From CAXBNB01 sp965267535 (GTDB taxonomy: Bacteria; Bacteroidota; Bacteroidia; Cytophagales; Cyclobacteriaceae), in NCBI GenBank assembly GCA_965267535.1, contig OZ254082.1, positions 2,046,001 to 2,110,000 of the forward strand: 64,000 nt of DNA, read 5' to 3'. The translations under genes and the position numbers were made by a program. Shown one piece after another: positions 10,144 to 18,181 of this stretch; position 1 is the first letter of the stretch; each line of letters begins with the position of its first letter. Under the pieces are notes generated by a model, which ran no database searches, was not told the origin of the DNA, and saw nothing but the letters and a program-made list of their open reading frames with translations.

Positions 10144-11577
10144 TCAGGCAAACAGCTCCGGTATGTGCTGTCCGTGTCCGTCGGGGGTGGTATAAAACGG
10201 ACGACCCTCTATGGTGTAGTGCGTTTCCGGTGGTATGCCCAGAGCATGGTATATCGACTGGTGAACCTGGTCGATAACCACCGTGTTTTCTATCGAAGAA
10301 CAGGGGCGTTCGTCAGCCGTTTTGCCATAGACAAGGCCCTTTTTGACGCCACCACCCCAGAGCAAAATAGAGCTTCCGTCGGTGAAGTGGCGGTGCATGC
10401 CGTAAAACTTTTCATCTTCGATGATGTCGGGCTGGTTGACCTGATCTTGTACTTTTTCTCCGGGACGTCCTTCCATGATAGCATCCCGGCTGAATTCACT
10501 GGCCAAAATAACAAGGGTACGGTCGAGGTGTCCTGACTCGTCCAGATCGCGAATCAGTTGTGCAATAGGGCGGTCTATGAGTTCTTTCATTTTTACCAGA
10601 CGTGTGTGTCCGTTTTCATGGGTATCCCATCCCAAAAACGGTTCGTATTCGGTAGACACACTGATAAACCGGGCGCCATTCATGGCTAGCCTTTTTGCCA
10701 GCAGGCACCCTAGTCCAAACCGACCTGTATTGTATGTGTCATACACTTTTTGGGGTTCTTGAGAAAGGTCAAACAAACTGGATTCAGGCGAATTGAGCAG
10801 GCGATACGATTGTTCCATCGATCGCATGAGTGACTCCTTCTGGTAGTCGCTTCCTTGCTCCATTACCTTACTTTTATTAGCCAGTTCTTTGTATAGTTTA
10901 TATCGGGCTTCAAACCGTTTGAGAGACATGCCTTGAGGCGGGCGTACACTGTCGAGCCCACTGGATGGATCAGGAATGAGAAACGGGCCAAATTCACTTC
11001 CTAAAAATCCTGCTGAATGAAAGGCTTTGAGTTCTTCGCCTTCACCTACCGTAAAGCGCTGACCCATAGCGATAAAAGGAGGGATAACCGGATTGGCAGG
11101 GCCAAGCTCTTTGGCTATCCAGGCACCTATGTGAGGAGCCTGTACCGATTGTGGTGGTTCGTAGCAGGTATGCCAGTGGTACTGATGCCGGGTATGTAAG
11201 ATGTGGCCCAGGTCGGCCGATTTATAAGACCGTATGATAGCTCCTTTGTCCATTACCCCTGCAATGGATTCCAGGCCTTTGGAAAAATACAAATCATCTA
11301 CGGCGGTCGGGATTTTCGGGAACGTGCTGAGTACCCGTTTGCTTTCTATCCCTTTTTCGTAGGGAGCGTAGGCTTTGGGGTCAAAGGTTTCCGTATGTGC
11401 CATGCCTCCGGCCATCCAGAGTAAGATTACCGTATCGGCTTTGGCTGCCAGAGAAGGAGATATATTGCAGCTGCTGAGAAAGCTGGCAGCCGGAATACTT
11501 GCAGTGGCAGCCGCCATACTTGCAGCTCCCATTTTTTTGATAAAATCTCTTCGGTTTCGAATGCTGGTAATATCCAT
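10144..11577 (-). CDS. DUF1501 family Tat-exported lipoprotein (sulfatase-like fold)
   Basis: 477 residues with a twin-arginine signal (RRDFIKK, residues 9-15) ending in a lipobox-like LSSC with cysteine 37, so it is probably exported folded and lipid-anchored. The body matches DUF1501 (VILLWMAGGMAHTETFDPK, LDRTLVILASEFSR), a family with an alkaline-phosphatase/sulfatase-like core and no firmly established reaction. It starts 3 bp after the stop of the DUF1549/DUF1553 gene, the classic pairing of these families, so the two are co-transcribed and probably form one periplasmic complex. Its stop is only 5 bp from the stop of the convergent Asp-box gene, leaving no room for a separate terminator. 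Confidence 0.9.
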   Translation of the reverse strand: MDITSIRNRRDFIKKMGAASMAAATASIPAASFLSSCNISPSLAAKADTVILLWMAGGMAHTETFDPKAYAPYEKGIESKRVLSTFPKIPTAVDDLYFSKGLESIAGVMDKGAIIRSYKSADLGHILHTRHQYHWHTCYEPPQSVQAPHIGAWIAKELGPANPVIPPFIAMGQRFTVGEGEELKAFHSAGFLGSEFGPFLIPDPSSGLDSVRPPQGMSLKRFEARYKLYKELANKSKVMEQGSDYQKESLMRSMEQSYRLLNSPESSLFDLSQEPQKVYDTYNTGRFGLGCLLAKRLAMNGARFISVSTEYEPFLGWDTHENGHTRLVKMKELIDRPIAQLIRDLDESGHLDRTLVILASEFSRDAIMEGRPGEKVQDQVNQPDIIEDEKFYGMHRHFTDGSSILLWGGGVKKGLVYGKTADERPCSSIENTVVIDQVHQSIYHALGIPPETHYTIEGRPFYTTPDGHGQHIPELFA

Positions 11578-11580
11578 GGC

Positions 11581-14424
11581 TTAGTGTATAAATTGAAATT
11601 CGGGTAAAAGAAGAGTAGTCCAGAAAAGATCCTGAATTTCTTCTGACTGAGGGTTCTTGCCCAAAGTAGCTGTTATAACTTCTTCTTCTTTGTTTGAAGG
11701 AAGTCTACCTAGTGATTTTAGGTAAAGTTGCCGGGCGAGTGTCTCGGTATCGTTTTTGTATTTTTCTTTCCATTCAGAGGCACCTTCCTGCAGTATTCCG
11801 TTAAAAAACTGTCCATTGGTAAGTTCCAGAGCTTGCAACAAGGTAGCCTGATCGTCGCGTGAGGTAGCCACATTTTCACGAGTAGGGCGGCCCAGTGCTT
11901 TCAGAAAAGGGTGTTGCCTTACCAGGCTGGCACGGGCAAAAGGAGGCACATCATTTTCAAATTGAAAGGCCAGTAATTTGTCCCAGTGCCTCGAACCGTA
12001 GTTTCTTACTTTGTCCCACGCTGAGTCATCAAATTCCAGAGTTTTCCAATTGGAGGCAGGCTCTTCTGCAAAACTTTTCCAATCGTGGTTGGATTGTATC
12101 AGTAGCTCGTCACCGTCCTCGTATTTGACCTTGATAGCCAGTAGAATTCCAGCCGGATTAGCAATATTGCCTTCGTTACTTGCTTGTATGGCTATCAGGT
12201 TTTTTCCAGCAGATAGGCTGGATTTCATGTCCACACGTTGAACTTTGCGCCAGTCATTACCAGAGGCAGTCTCCCTGCCGTTCAGGTATAGGGTGTAGCT
12301 ATGATCCACCGATATCAGAGCGATGGCTTCAGCGATTTTTTTAGCCGGGAGGTCAAAAGAATACCTAAAGTAGCGGGTGCCCGGCTCAGGCAATACAGTT
12401 CTGTCAAATTTGACTTCATGATGCCATATTCTACTCACCGATAGGTTCTCTTCAGTAGGGTGGTAGGCTACCGCATGGTACATAGGAGATATTACCTGAC
12501 TTACGGCATCAGAAAACTGCTCGGCAGTCATCCGACGAATAGTGGGACCTTCAAATACATACTTGCTGTCATGCAGTTTGCTTTTTTTAGCATACCCTAC
12601 AGTGGGCAATTGGTAGGTGTCAGATGTCATGATGAGCCGAATCAGCTGCTTGAGGTCATAGTCTGAGTCTATAAATTCGGCAGCCAGCCAATCCAGCAAA
12701 GTGCTGTTCCAGGGAGGATTGTCCATTTCGTCTGCCGGCTCTACCAGCCCTCTGCCCAGCAGCTTTTGCCAGTATCGGTTTACGAGCGTACGATACAACC
12801 TTCCGTTGGCAGGTTTAGTCATTACTTCAGAAAGTTTATTCAGTCGCTCTTTTAGTGTTGCTGCTTCCACTTCTCCCAGTTCTGTGTACAAGAAATTGAC
12901 TTTCGCCATTTTGCCGATGGGTTTGTCGCAGCGGTTGAGCTCAAGCACCGAATCGGCAAAGACAGATGCAAATCCATATACTTGCTCAAGTGTGAGATTG
13001 CTCACAAAGCTATTGTGGCAGGATGCACATTTTACATTCATTCCCATGAGTGACTGTCCTATGTTTTGAGCTGCCTGCATTTCAGTTCGTTGGCTTGCAT
13101 TTACGACTCCACGCCACTGTATGCCTTTAATGAACCCCTCAGAAGCACTTGTAGGATTTACCAGTTCTTTTACCATTAGCTGATAAGGCTTGTTTTCCAT
13201 CAGGGAGGCATACAACCAATCGGTGATTTGCTTTCTGCCACCTGTGATAAAACCAGTGCCTGAATAATCGTTTCGCAGGAGATCGTTCCAAAAGGTAAGC
13301 CAGTGCTGTGTATAGTTGTGCTCATCTTCCAGTAGCTGGTCTATGAGCTCGACCCTTTTTTGAGGGTTGTTGTCTTTTTCAAATTGGTCAATAGCCTGAG
13401 GAGAGGGAAGTAGCCCCACTATATCCAGGTATGCACGGCGAATAAAAGCTTTGTCGTTTACTATTTCAGGCCATTCTATGCTGTTTTTTTCAAAGTAAAC
13501 ATCTACGATTTTATCTATTGGGTGAGTTTTTTTCGATGTGGGGAGTGGCGGCTTGTTCAGGGCTAAAGGAGCTTCAGGAAATACTTTCAGCGCTTTGTCC
13601 GACCAGTGTGCACCTTGTTCTATCCACAGTTTGATCAGTGCTATTTCATTTTTTTTCAGCACTTTTCCCTTCTTTGGCATTACATCGTCATGGTCGGGCG
13701 ATAAAGTGATGCGTTTGTAGAGTTCGCTTGCATCAGGGCTGCCTTTTACAATTACCGGTCCGGATTCTCCTCCCTTAAATACTCCTTCTTTGTTTTCGAG
13801 TATTAACTCTCCTTTTTGTTTGTTTTCGCTATGGCACTGGTAGCAGTTGTGGGCAAAAATAGCCCTTACTTCCAGGTTGAGTTTGTCGAGTTGATCAGTA
13901 GAAAGGCTGTCGGAAGAACGAAGCTGAGTAAGCAGTGCGAGAGATTCCTGTGAATTGTAAGTCTCATTGCTATCCGGAAATGCACTACTGAGAAAGTCAT
14001 CGCCATGCGTAAGGCTTGCTCCCCAGTGACCTGCAACGGTTAATGACACGATGGTAAAGAAAAAACTAATGCGGTAGCCAAGCTTGTTTTGTCGGTGGCC
14101 TTGCGTGTGGCGGTAGAGCAAAAATGCAGTGATGCCGGCCAGTAGAGTTGTAGCTATGCCGGAAAACTGGTGATTTTGCACCAGTTCACCACTGTAGTCA
14201 TCAAAACGCTGCAAAAAAAGACCGAAAACAGTGGCTAATAGTGCTGAGCCAGCTCCTATATATACCATCCATTGTATACCATCTTTGAGTCCCTTGCGCC
14301 TACCATTCAATGTAAGCAGCTCGAGTAAATACGCGACGACTAACAAAGCGATGGGAAAATGAACAACGAGCGGGTGCAAGCGCCCCAATAATCGCAAAAG
14401 TGCAGTCCAGACAGATTCTTCCAT
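11581..14424 (-). CDS. DUF1549/DUF1553 membrane protein with Planctomycete-type cytochrome c and DUF2231-like domains
   Basis: A 947-residue membrane-anchored protein. The N-terminus holds four hydrophobic segments of DUF2231 type (LHPLVVHFPIALLVVAYLLELL and following). Next is a planctomycete-type cytochrome c domain with heme motif CYQCH, then DUF1549 (RRAYLDIVGLLPSP), a second CxxCH (CASCH) inside DUF1549, DUF1553 (NRYWQKLLGRGLVEPADEMDNPPWN), an inserted galactose-binding-like beta sandwich (YTLYLNGRETASG) and the DUF1553 C-terminus. Two heme motifs suggest electron transfer linked to periplasmic chemistry. ATG 14424 is preferred over GTG 14430. First gene of the pair with the DUF1501 gene; the substrate is unknown, sugars or sulfated polymers being only a family-level guess. 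Confidence 0.88.
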   Translation of the reverse strand: MEESVWTALLRLLGRLHPLVVHFPIALLVVAYLLELLTLNGRRKGLKDGIQWMVYIGAGSALLATVFGLFLQRFDDYSGELVQNHQFSGIATTLLAGITAFLLYRHTQGHRQNKLGYRISFFFTIVSLTVAGHWGASLTHGDDFLSSAFPDSNETYNSQESLALLTQLRSSDSLSTDQLDKLNLEVRAIFAHNCYQCHSENKQKGELILENKEGVFKGGESGPVIVKGSPDASELYKRITLSPDHDDVMPKKGKVLKKNEIALIKLWIEQGAHWSDKALKVFPEAPLALNKPPLPTSKKTHPIDKIVDVYFEKNSIEWPEIVNDKAFIRRAYLDIVGLLPSPQAIDQFEKDNNPQKRVELIDQLLEDEHNYTQHWLTFWNDLLRNDYSGTGFITGGRKQITDWLYASLMENKPYQLMVKELVNPTSASEGFIKGIQWRGVVNASQRTEMQAAQNIGQSLMGMNVKCASCHNSFVSNLTLEQVYGFASVFADSVLELNRCDKPIGKMAKVNFLYTELGEVEAATLKERLNKLSEVMTKPANGRLYRTLVNRYWQKLLGRGLVEPADEMDNPPWNSTLLDWLAAEFIDSDYDLKQLIRLIMTSDTYQLPTVGYAKKSKLHDSKYVFEGPTIRRMTAEQFSDAVSQVISPMYHAVAYHPTEENLSVSRIWHHEVKFDRTVLPEPGTRYFRYSFDLPAKKIAEAIALISVDHSYTLYLNGRETASGNDWRKVQRVDMKSSLSAGKNLIAIQASNEGNIANPAGILLAIKVKYEDGDELLIQSNHDWKSFAEEPASNWKTLEFDDSAWDKVRNYGSRHWDKLLAFQFENDVPPFARASLVRQHPFLKALGRPTRENVATSRDDQATLLQALELTNGQFFNGILQEGASEWKEKYKNDTETLARQLYLKSLGRLPSNKEEEVITATLGKNPQSEEIQDLFWTTLLLPEFQFIH

Positions 14425-14552
14425 AATCACGAATATAGTAGAATCTAGTGTGACTGAAAAGGTGTATTGATAAGAAATTGGTTAAATCAGGTAAAGGTTT
14501 TGTAAGCAGTGTGATGAGCGAATGCTTTCAAATGGTTTTGACAGCATGGTAC

Positions 14553-14587
14553 AAAAAAAGCACCGCATATGAGATACGGTGCTTTTC
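14553..14587 (-). terminator. Intrinsic terminator downstream of yceI
   Basis: On the minus strand AAAGCACCGTAT and ATGCGGTGCTTT form a stem around a short loop, followed by a run of seven T. It lies about 45 bp after the yceI stop and upstream of the DUF1549 gene, so it separates the two transcripts. Confidence 0.8.
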
Positions 14588-14632
14588 GTATAGCTTGCCA
14601 GATCCCGGGCAGGATCTGTGGTTGTGGACAGC

Positions 14633-15226
14633 TTATTCTGTCACCAGACTCACAGTCATTTCTACATCGTCGTAGATAGCCTTATCTCCCAGGTTGTCGA
14701 AAAAGCTGTTTGACCCATAACGAACATCGTACTTAGAACGGTCGAAGACAATAGTAGCAGTAGCTGTTACTTTGCTGCCGTCTTTACTTACCTGAGCCGG
14801 AAAAGTAATAGGGTTTGTTTTTCCCTTGATGGTCAGGTCCGCAGTGATTTCATAATTGCCTTTGTCGCTATTCGATTTTTTTACTCCGGTAATTTTAAGT
14901 TTCGCTTCTTTGTAGTTTTGAGTATTAAAAAAGTCGTCTGAATTCAGGTGATCGGTTAGTTTTTTGTTGTAAGTAGGATTTTCTATGTCCAATACTTTTA
15001 TGGTGGTCATATCGATCACAAACTCACCACCATTGAGTTTATTTCCTTTGAAGTCCAGCGAACCGCTTTTTATAGCGACTTCACCATTGTGCTGACCGGT
15101 CACCTTCTTTGCCAGCCATTCCAGTTTGCTGGACTTGGTGTTTACTTTGTATTCGTCACCTGCTACAGCCTGAATTGAAAAAGCGAGTAGCGCTACAACA
15201 GCCAGGATAAGATTTGTTTTTTTCAT
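14633..15226 (-). CDS. YceI family periplasmic lipid-binding-like protein
   Basis: 197 residues: signal peptide of about 22 residues (ending QAVAG) followed by a YceI lipocalin-like beta-barrel. Visible family blocks are SKLEWLAKKVTGQHNGEV near the start of the mature protein, the LDFKGNKLNGGEFVIDMTTI strand pair, the DHLNSDDFFNTQNYKEAKL block and the C-terminal FDRSKYDVRYGS. YceI proteins bind isoprenoid or other amphiphilic molecules; in Bacteroidota their role is usually undefined. The neighbouring upstream gene is a cytochrome c about 260 bp away with its own hairpin, so yceI is probably monocistronic. Confidence 0.92.
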   Translation of the reverse strand: MKKTNLILAVVALLAFSIQAVAGDEYKVNTKSSKLEWLAKKVTGQHNGEVAIKSGSLDFKGNKLNGGEFVIDMTTIKVLDIENPTYNKKLTDHLNSDDFFNTQNYKEAKLKITGVKKSNSDKGNYEITADLTIKGKTNPITFPAQVSKDGSKVTATATIVFDRSKYDVRYGSNSFFDNLGDKAIYDDVEMTVSLVTE

Positions 15227-15445
15227 GTTCTACTTTTTATTGGTTTAAAATTGATTGTGCTTACGAAATATATGTAATTACAGTTATTTTTTTACAGGTA
15301 AATTTTAAAGATTTTTTTCAGTGATCAAAAAAGCAGATTTTACTCCCTGCGTGAACGGACAGTTGCTGAGTAAAAGAAGAAATATATGCTGGGAGGGTTT
15401 ATCTGAAAAAGAGGGAAAGCAGATAAACTAAAAATGGGAGAGGAG

Positions 15446-15478
15446 AGGGCTGCAGGTGTTAGGTACACCTACAGCCCT
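15446..15478 (-). terminator. Strong hairpin after the cytochrome c gene
   Basis: Arms AGGGCTGCAGGTG (15446-15458) and CACCTACAGCCCT (15466-15478) form a 13-bp stem with one G-U or mismatch position and a 7-nt loop. It begins 6 nt past the cytochrome c stop. There is no U-run on the minus strand, so it is a probable 3'-end stabiliser or factor-dependent terminator rather than a textbook intrinsic one. Confidence 0.55.
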
Positions 15479-15484
15479 GTAGTA

Positions 15485-15976
15485 TTATAGTGTTCTGAAG
15501 TATTCCAGAATTTTTCTTGCTTGCTCTTCGGTCACTCCCTGGTTGGCCATAGGTACACCGTTGGCTTCAGTAAGGAGCTGCTTGGCGATAGGGTCTTTTT
15601 CTATCATCACGTCTGGGTTGATGATCATGTTCATTACCCACTCAGGCGATCTTCTGTCGAGGATTCCTTTAGGAGCGGGTCCTATCAGTTTTTCATTAGG
15701 CTTGTGACAAGCGATACACAACTGATTGAACAAGCCTTTTCCTTCTTCTGCCAAAGCCTCATCAATAGGGCCCAGTTTTACCTCTTTCACAGGTCCAATC
15801 CCCTTGTTTTGCATAGGGTCATCGCTAACAGCAGGTTCTGCTGCCTTGGTTTCTTCCTTTTTAGGCGCTTCTTTGGTTGCCGTTTTTTTGTCTCCTGAGC
15901 AACCTACCATAGCTACTACAGCCATCAAAAGAAGGCCCTTACAGGCACTCTCATACACAGAGCTTAATTTTTTCAT
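15485..15976 (-). CDS. Lipoprotein c-type cytochrome (single heme)
   Basis: 163 residues from ATG 15976. The longer open frame to 16144 is rejected because the lipoprotein signal begins here (VAMVGC, lipid-modified cysteine 26). A charged Lys/Glu/Ala-rich linker (about residues 29-65) leads to a class I cytochrome c domain with the heme motif CIACH at 87-91 and a candidate axial Met in GVPMANQGV. It is probably anchored to a membrane and passes electrons in the periplasm, but no oxidase or reductase partner is adjacent. A perfect inverted repeat lies 52-76 bp upstream of the start codon and may be its operator. Confidence 0.9.
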   Translation of the reverse strand: MKKLSSVYESACKGLLLMAVVAMVGCSGDKKTATKEAPKKEETKAAEPAVSDDPMQNKGIGPVKEVKLGPIDEALAEEGKGLFNQLCIACHKPNEKLIGPAPKGILDRRSPEWVMNMIINPDVMIEKDPIAKQLLTEANGVPMANQGVTEEQARKILEYFRTL

Positions 15977-16027
15977 AGTAGAAAATTGTTTTTTGTTGAA
16001 ACGATACTTCAAACAAATCACTGGATA

Positions 16028-16052
16028 TGTAGAAATACGGGGTATTTCTACA
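16028..16052. promoter_or_regulatory. Perfect 11-3-11 inverted repeat upstream of the cytochrome c gene
   Basis: TGTAGAAATAC, a GGG spacer, then GTATTTCTACA: all 11 pairs match. It sits in the cytochrome c promoter region and apart from the terminator hairpin of the gene upstream (16091-16125), so it looks like a binding site for a dimeric regulator. It does not match the FNR/CRP consensus. Confidence 0.5.
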
Positions 16053-16090
16053 GGAGTGAAGTGTATTAATGCGCCCGCAAGATAACGCAT

Positions 16091-16125
16091 AAAAAAAACC
16101 ACTTCAAAAAGAAGTGGTTTAAAAA
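16091..16125 (-). terminator. Intrinsic terminator after the DUF4136 gene (possibly bidirectional)
   Basis: AAACCACTTC, AAAAA loop, GAAGTGGTTT form a perfect 10-bp stem flanked by A8 on one side and A5 on the other, so the minus-strand transcript ends in a U-run about 20 nt after the DUF4136 stop. Confidence 0.85.
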
Positions 16126-16144
16126 GATGATTTTTTACAGGCAA

Positions 16145-16789
16145 TTATCCTTTCAACAGGAAGCCGTCGGCAAGAAGCCTGAATTCATTGAATATTTTAG
16201 ATGTTGCTGCTTTAATATGTCGGTCTGATCTGTAATCAGCTCTTGAGAATACACCTGAGGCATATCCCTGCCATACCGTTTTCTTTCGTTTTCTATCGTA
16301 AAAAACAACCAGTAGAGTGCCTTCATGCATGCAGTATCGTTGTTCCAGATACTCGCCGGGTCTTGATTGTTCTTCATAATCATCGTAATCGTCCAGATTG
16401 GCAACAGCGGTAGCTTTGCTTCGGGGTTGTTTGGTGTCTACAAAAGAGTCGGCACCTACCCAGGTTTCAAATTTGGGTTGGTTGTAGCCCCTAAGGTAAA
16501 AATCATCATAGAAGATTTTATACATGATAAGAAGGTCTGGTTTTGTCGAGCTTTTTTTATAACCTTGCGCTCCGAGGCGGTTCATCATGGTTTCTTTGAT
16601 GAGCTCCCGGTTGTGGAGGGTGTCTTCATTGGCGTTTTTAATGAAGTCAAAAGTTTTGTACCTTCTAAAATTCCCATCGTAGCTATAATCGGAATCGATT
16701 ATATAGTCGCGGTGTGAAACACAGCTTGAAATTATTACAGTTAATACTATTAATTTAGCTAGTGAATTTTTTTTAAATGTATGTGTCAT
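16145..16789 (-). CDS. DUF4136 family lipoprotein
   Basis: 214 residues from ATG 16789, chosen because it begins a lipoprotein signal with the lipobox IISSC (cysteine 23); the frame upstream to 16849 is not signal-like. The body follows the DUF4136 pattern: DGNFRRYKTFDF near the N-terminus, a helix with MMNRLGAQGY, KPDLLIMYKIFY, then GTLLVVFYDRKRKKTVWQGYASG near the end. A DDYDDYEEQ acidic loop lies in the middle. Such proteins are small envelope lipoproteins of unknown function. It is monocistronic, with its own terminator downstream. Confidence 0.85.
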   Translation of the reverse strand: MTHTFKKNSLAKLIVLTVIISSCVSHRDYIIDSDYSYDGNFRRYKTFDFIKNANEDTLHNRELIKETMMNRLGAQGYKKSSTKPDLLIMYKIFYDDFYLRGYNQPKFETWVGADSFVDTKQPRSKATAVANLDDYDDYEEQSRPGEYLEQRYCMHEGTLLVVFYDRKRKKTVWQGYASGVFSRADYRSDRHIKAATSKIFNEFRLLADGFLLKG

Positions 16790-16878
16790 CTGGATTGAGT
16801 GTTTGTTATTTGGGGTGATTTTGTTAACGCTACATGAATGTTCGAACAATTAATATAACGAAAAATATTTTTATTTTG

Positions 16879-16910
16879 TTGACACTCAGGTGTTTTTGCA
16901 GTAAATTTTG
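16879..16910 (+). promoter_or_regulatory. Candidate Bacteroidetes-type promoter for the carboxynorspermidine operon
   Basis: TTG at 16879-16881, a 20-bp spacer and TAAATTTTG at 16902-16910, close to the TTG/TAnnTTTG pattern but with one extra base in the -7 box. It leaves a leader of about 55 nt before ATG 16975. Confidence 0.4.
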
Positions 16911-16974
16911 AACGCGCTGCAATCGACACGACTAAAATTTTAAATTTTCCAAATTTTTTACTAGAAAATACTAC

Positions 16975-18177
16975 ATGTCAAACGTATTGATTATTGGAGC
17001 CGGAGGTGTAGGCAGAGTTGTGGCCTACAAATGTGCTCGTGCCTCAGAAGTATTTACCCACATTACTTTAGCCAGCAGAACACAGTCTAAATGTGATGTT
17101 ATCGCTGCAGATATTTTATCCGATACCGGAGTAAAAATAGATACAGCTCAGGTAGATGCAGACAATGTTCCCGAACTGGTAGGGCTGATCAATAAAGTGA
17201 AGCCCAAGATGGTTATCAATGTGGCTTTGCCGTATCAGGATCTTACCATCATGGATGCTTGTCTTGAAACTGGAGTTCACTACCTGGATACAGCCAACTA
17301 TGAACCCAAAGATGAAGCAAAGTTTGAGTACAAATGGCAGTGGGCCTATCAGGATAAATTTAAAGAGGCTGGACTTACAGCAGTATTGGGGTGCGGATTC
17401 GATCCCGGAGTGACCAGTATTTTTACTGCGTATGCTGCTAAGCATCATTTCGACGAAATTCACTATCTGGATATTGTGGATTGCAACGCCGGCGATCATG
17501 GTAAGGCCTTTGCTACCAATTTTAACCCTGAAATCAACATCAGGGAGGTAACCCAAAAAGGAAAATACTACGAGAATGGAAAATGGGTGGAAACTGAGCC
17601 GCATCAGATCAAGCAGGCCATTAACTACCCGGAAATAGGAGCAAGGAATTCGTATGTGATTTATCACGAAGAACTGGAGTCGCTGGTGAAAAACTTCCCT
17701 ACGCTAAAGAGAGCCCGGTTTTGGATGACCTTTGGCGATGAGTATTTAACTCACCTCCGTGTAATCCAAAACATCGGCATGGCTTCCATAGAGCCTGTCA
17801 TGTATGAGGGCAAGGAAATAGTGCCTTTGCAGTTTTTGAAGGCGGTGCTGCCCGACCCGGGAAGCCTGGGTGAAAACTATGATGGACAAACATCGATTGG
17901 CTGCAGAATTAAAGGAGTAAAGGATGGTGAAATTCGCACCTACTACATTTACAACAACTGCAAGCATCAGGATGCCTACGACGATACACGAGCACAGGGA
18001 GTGTCTTTTACCACAGGTGTGCCAGCCATGATCGGAGCTATGATGGTGCTTACCGGCGAGTGGTCGGGAGCCGGTGTATTCAATGTAGAAGAGTTTAATC
18101 CGGACCCTTTCCTGAAGCAACTGGAAAAATACGGCCTGCCTTGGCATGAAATGCATAATATAGACCTGGAGGTCTGA
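16975..18177 (+). CDS. Saccharopine dehydrogenase-like carboxynorspermidine synthase
   Basis: 400-residue NADP-dependent enzyme expected to condense aspartate semialdehyde with a diamine to carboxy(nor)spermidine. The N-terminal Rossmann motif GAGGVGRVVAYKCA at residues 7-20 and the conserved blocks MVINVALPYQD, LDTANYEPKDEAK and LGCGFDPGVTS identify the saccharopine dehydrogenase family. The decarboxylase gene follows only 4 bp after the stop, which settles the choice of carboxynorspermidine over lysine metabolism. This two-gene route replaces the SAM-dependent spermidine synthase pathway in many Bacteroidota; whether spermidine or norspermidine is the product cannot be read from sequence. 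Confidence 0.92.
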   Translation: MSNVLIIGAGGVGRVVAYKCARASEVFTHITLASRTQSKCDVIAADILSDTGVKIDTAQVDADNVPELVGLINKVKPKMVINVALPYQDLTIMDACLETGVHYLDTANYEPKDEAKFEYKWQWAYQDKFKEAGLTAVLGCGFDPGVTSIFTAYAAKHHFDEIHYLDIVDCNAGDHGKAFATNFNPEINIREVTQKGKYYENGKWVETEPHQIKQAINYPEIGARNSYVIYHEELESLVKNFPTLKRARFWMTFGDEYLTHLRVIQNIGMASIEPVMYEGKEIVPLQFLKAVLPDPGSLGENYDGQTSIGCRIKGVKDGEIRTYYIYNNCKHQDAYDDTRAQGVSFTTGVPAMIGAMMVLTGEWSGAGVFNVEEFNPDPFLKQLEKYGLPWHEMHNIDLEV

Positions 18178-18181
18178 TACA

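Noticed and set aside
15977..16144. 56-codon N-terminal extension of the cytochrome c
   Set aside because: It reads through an inverted repeat and a terminator, while a lipoprotein signal starts at 15976.
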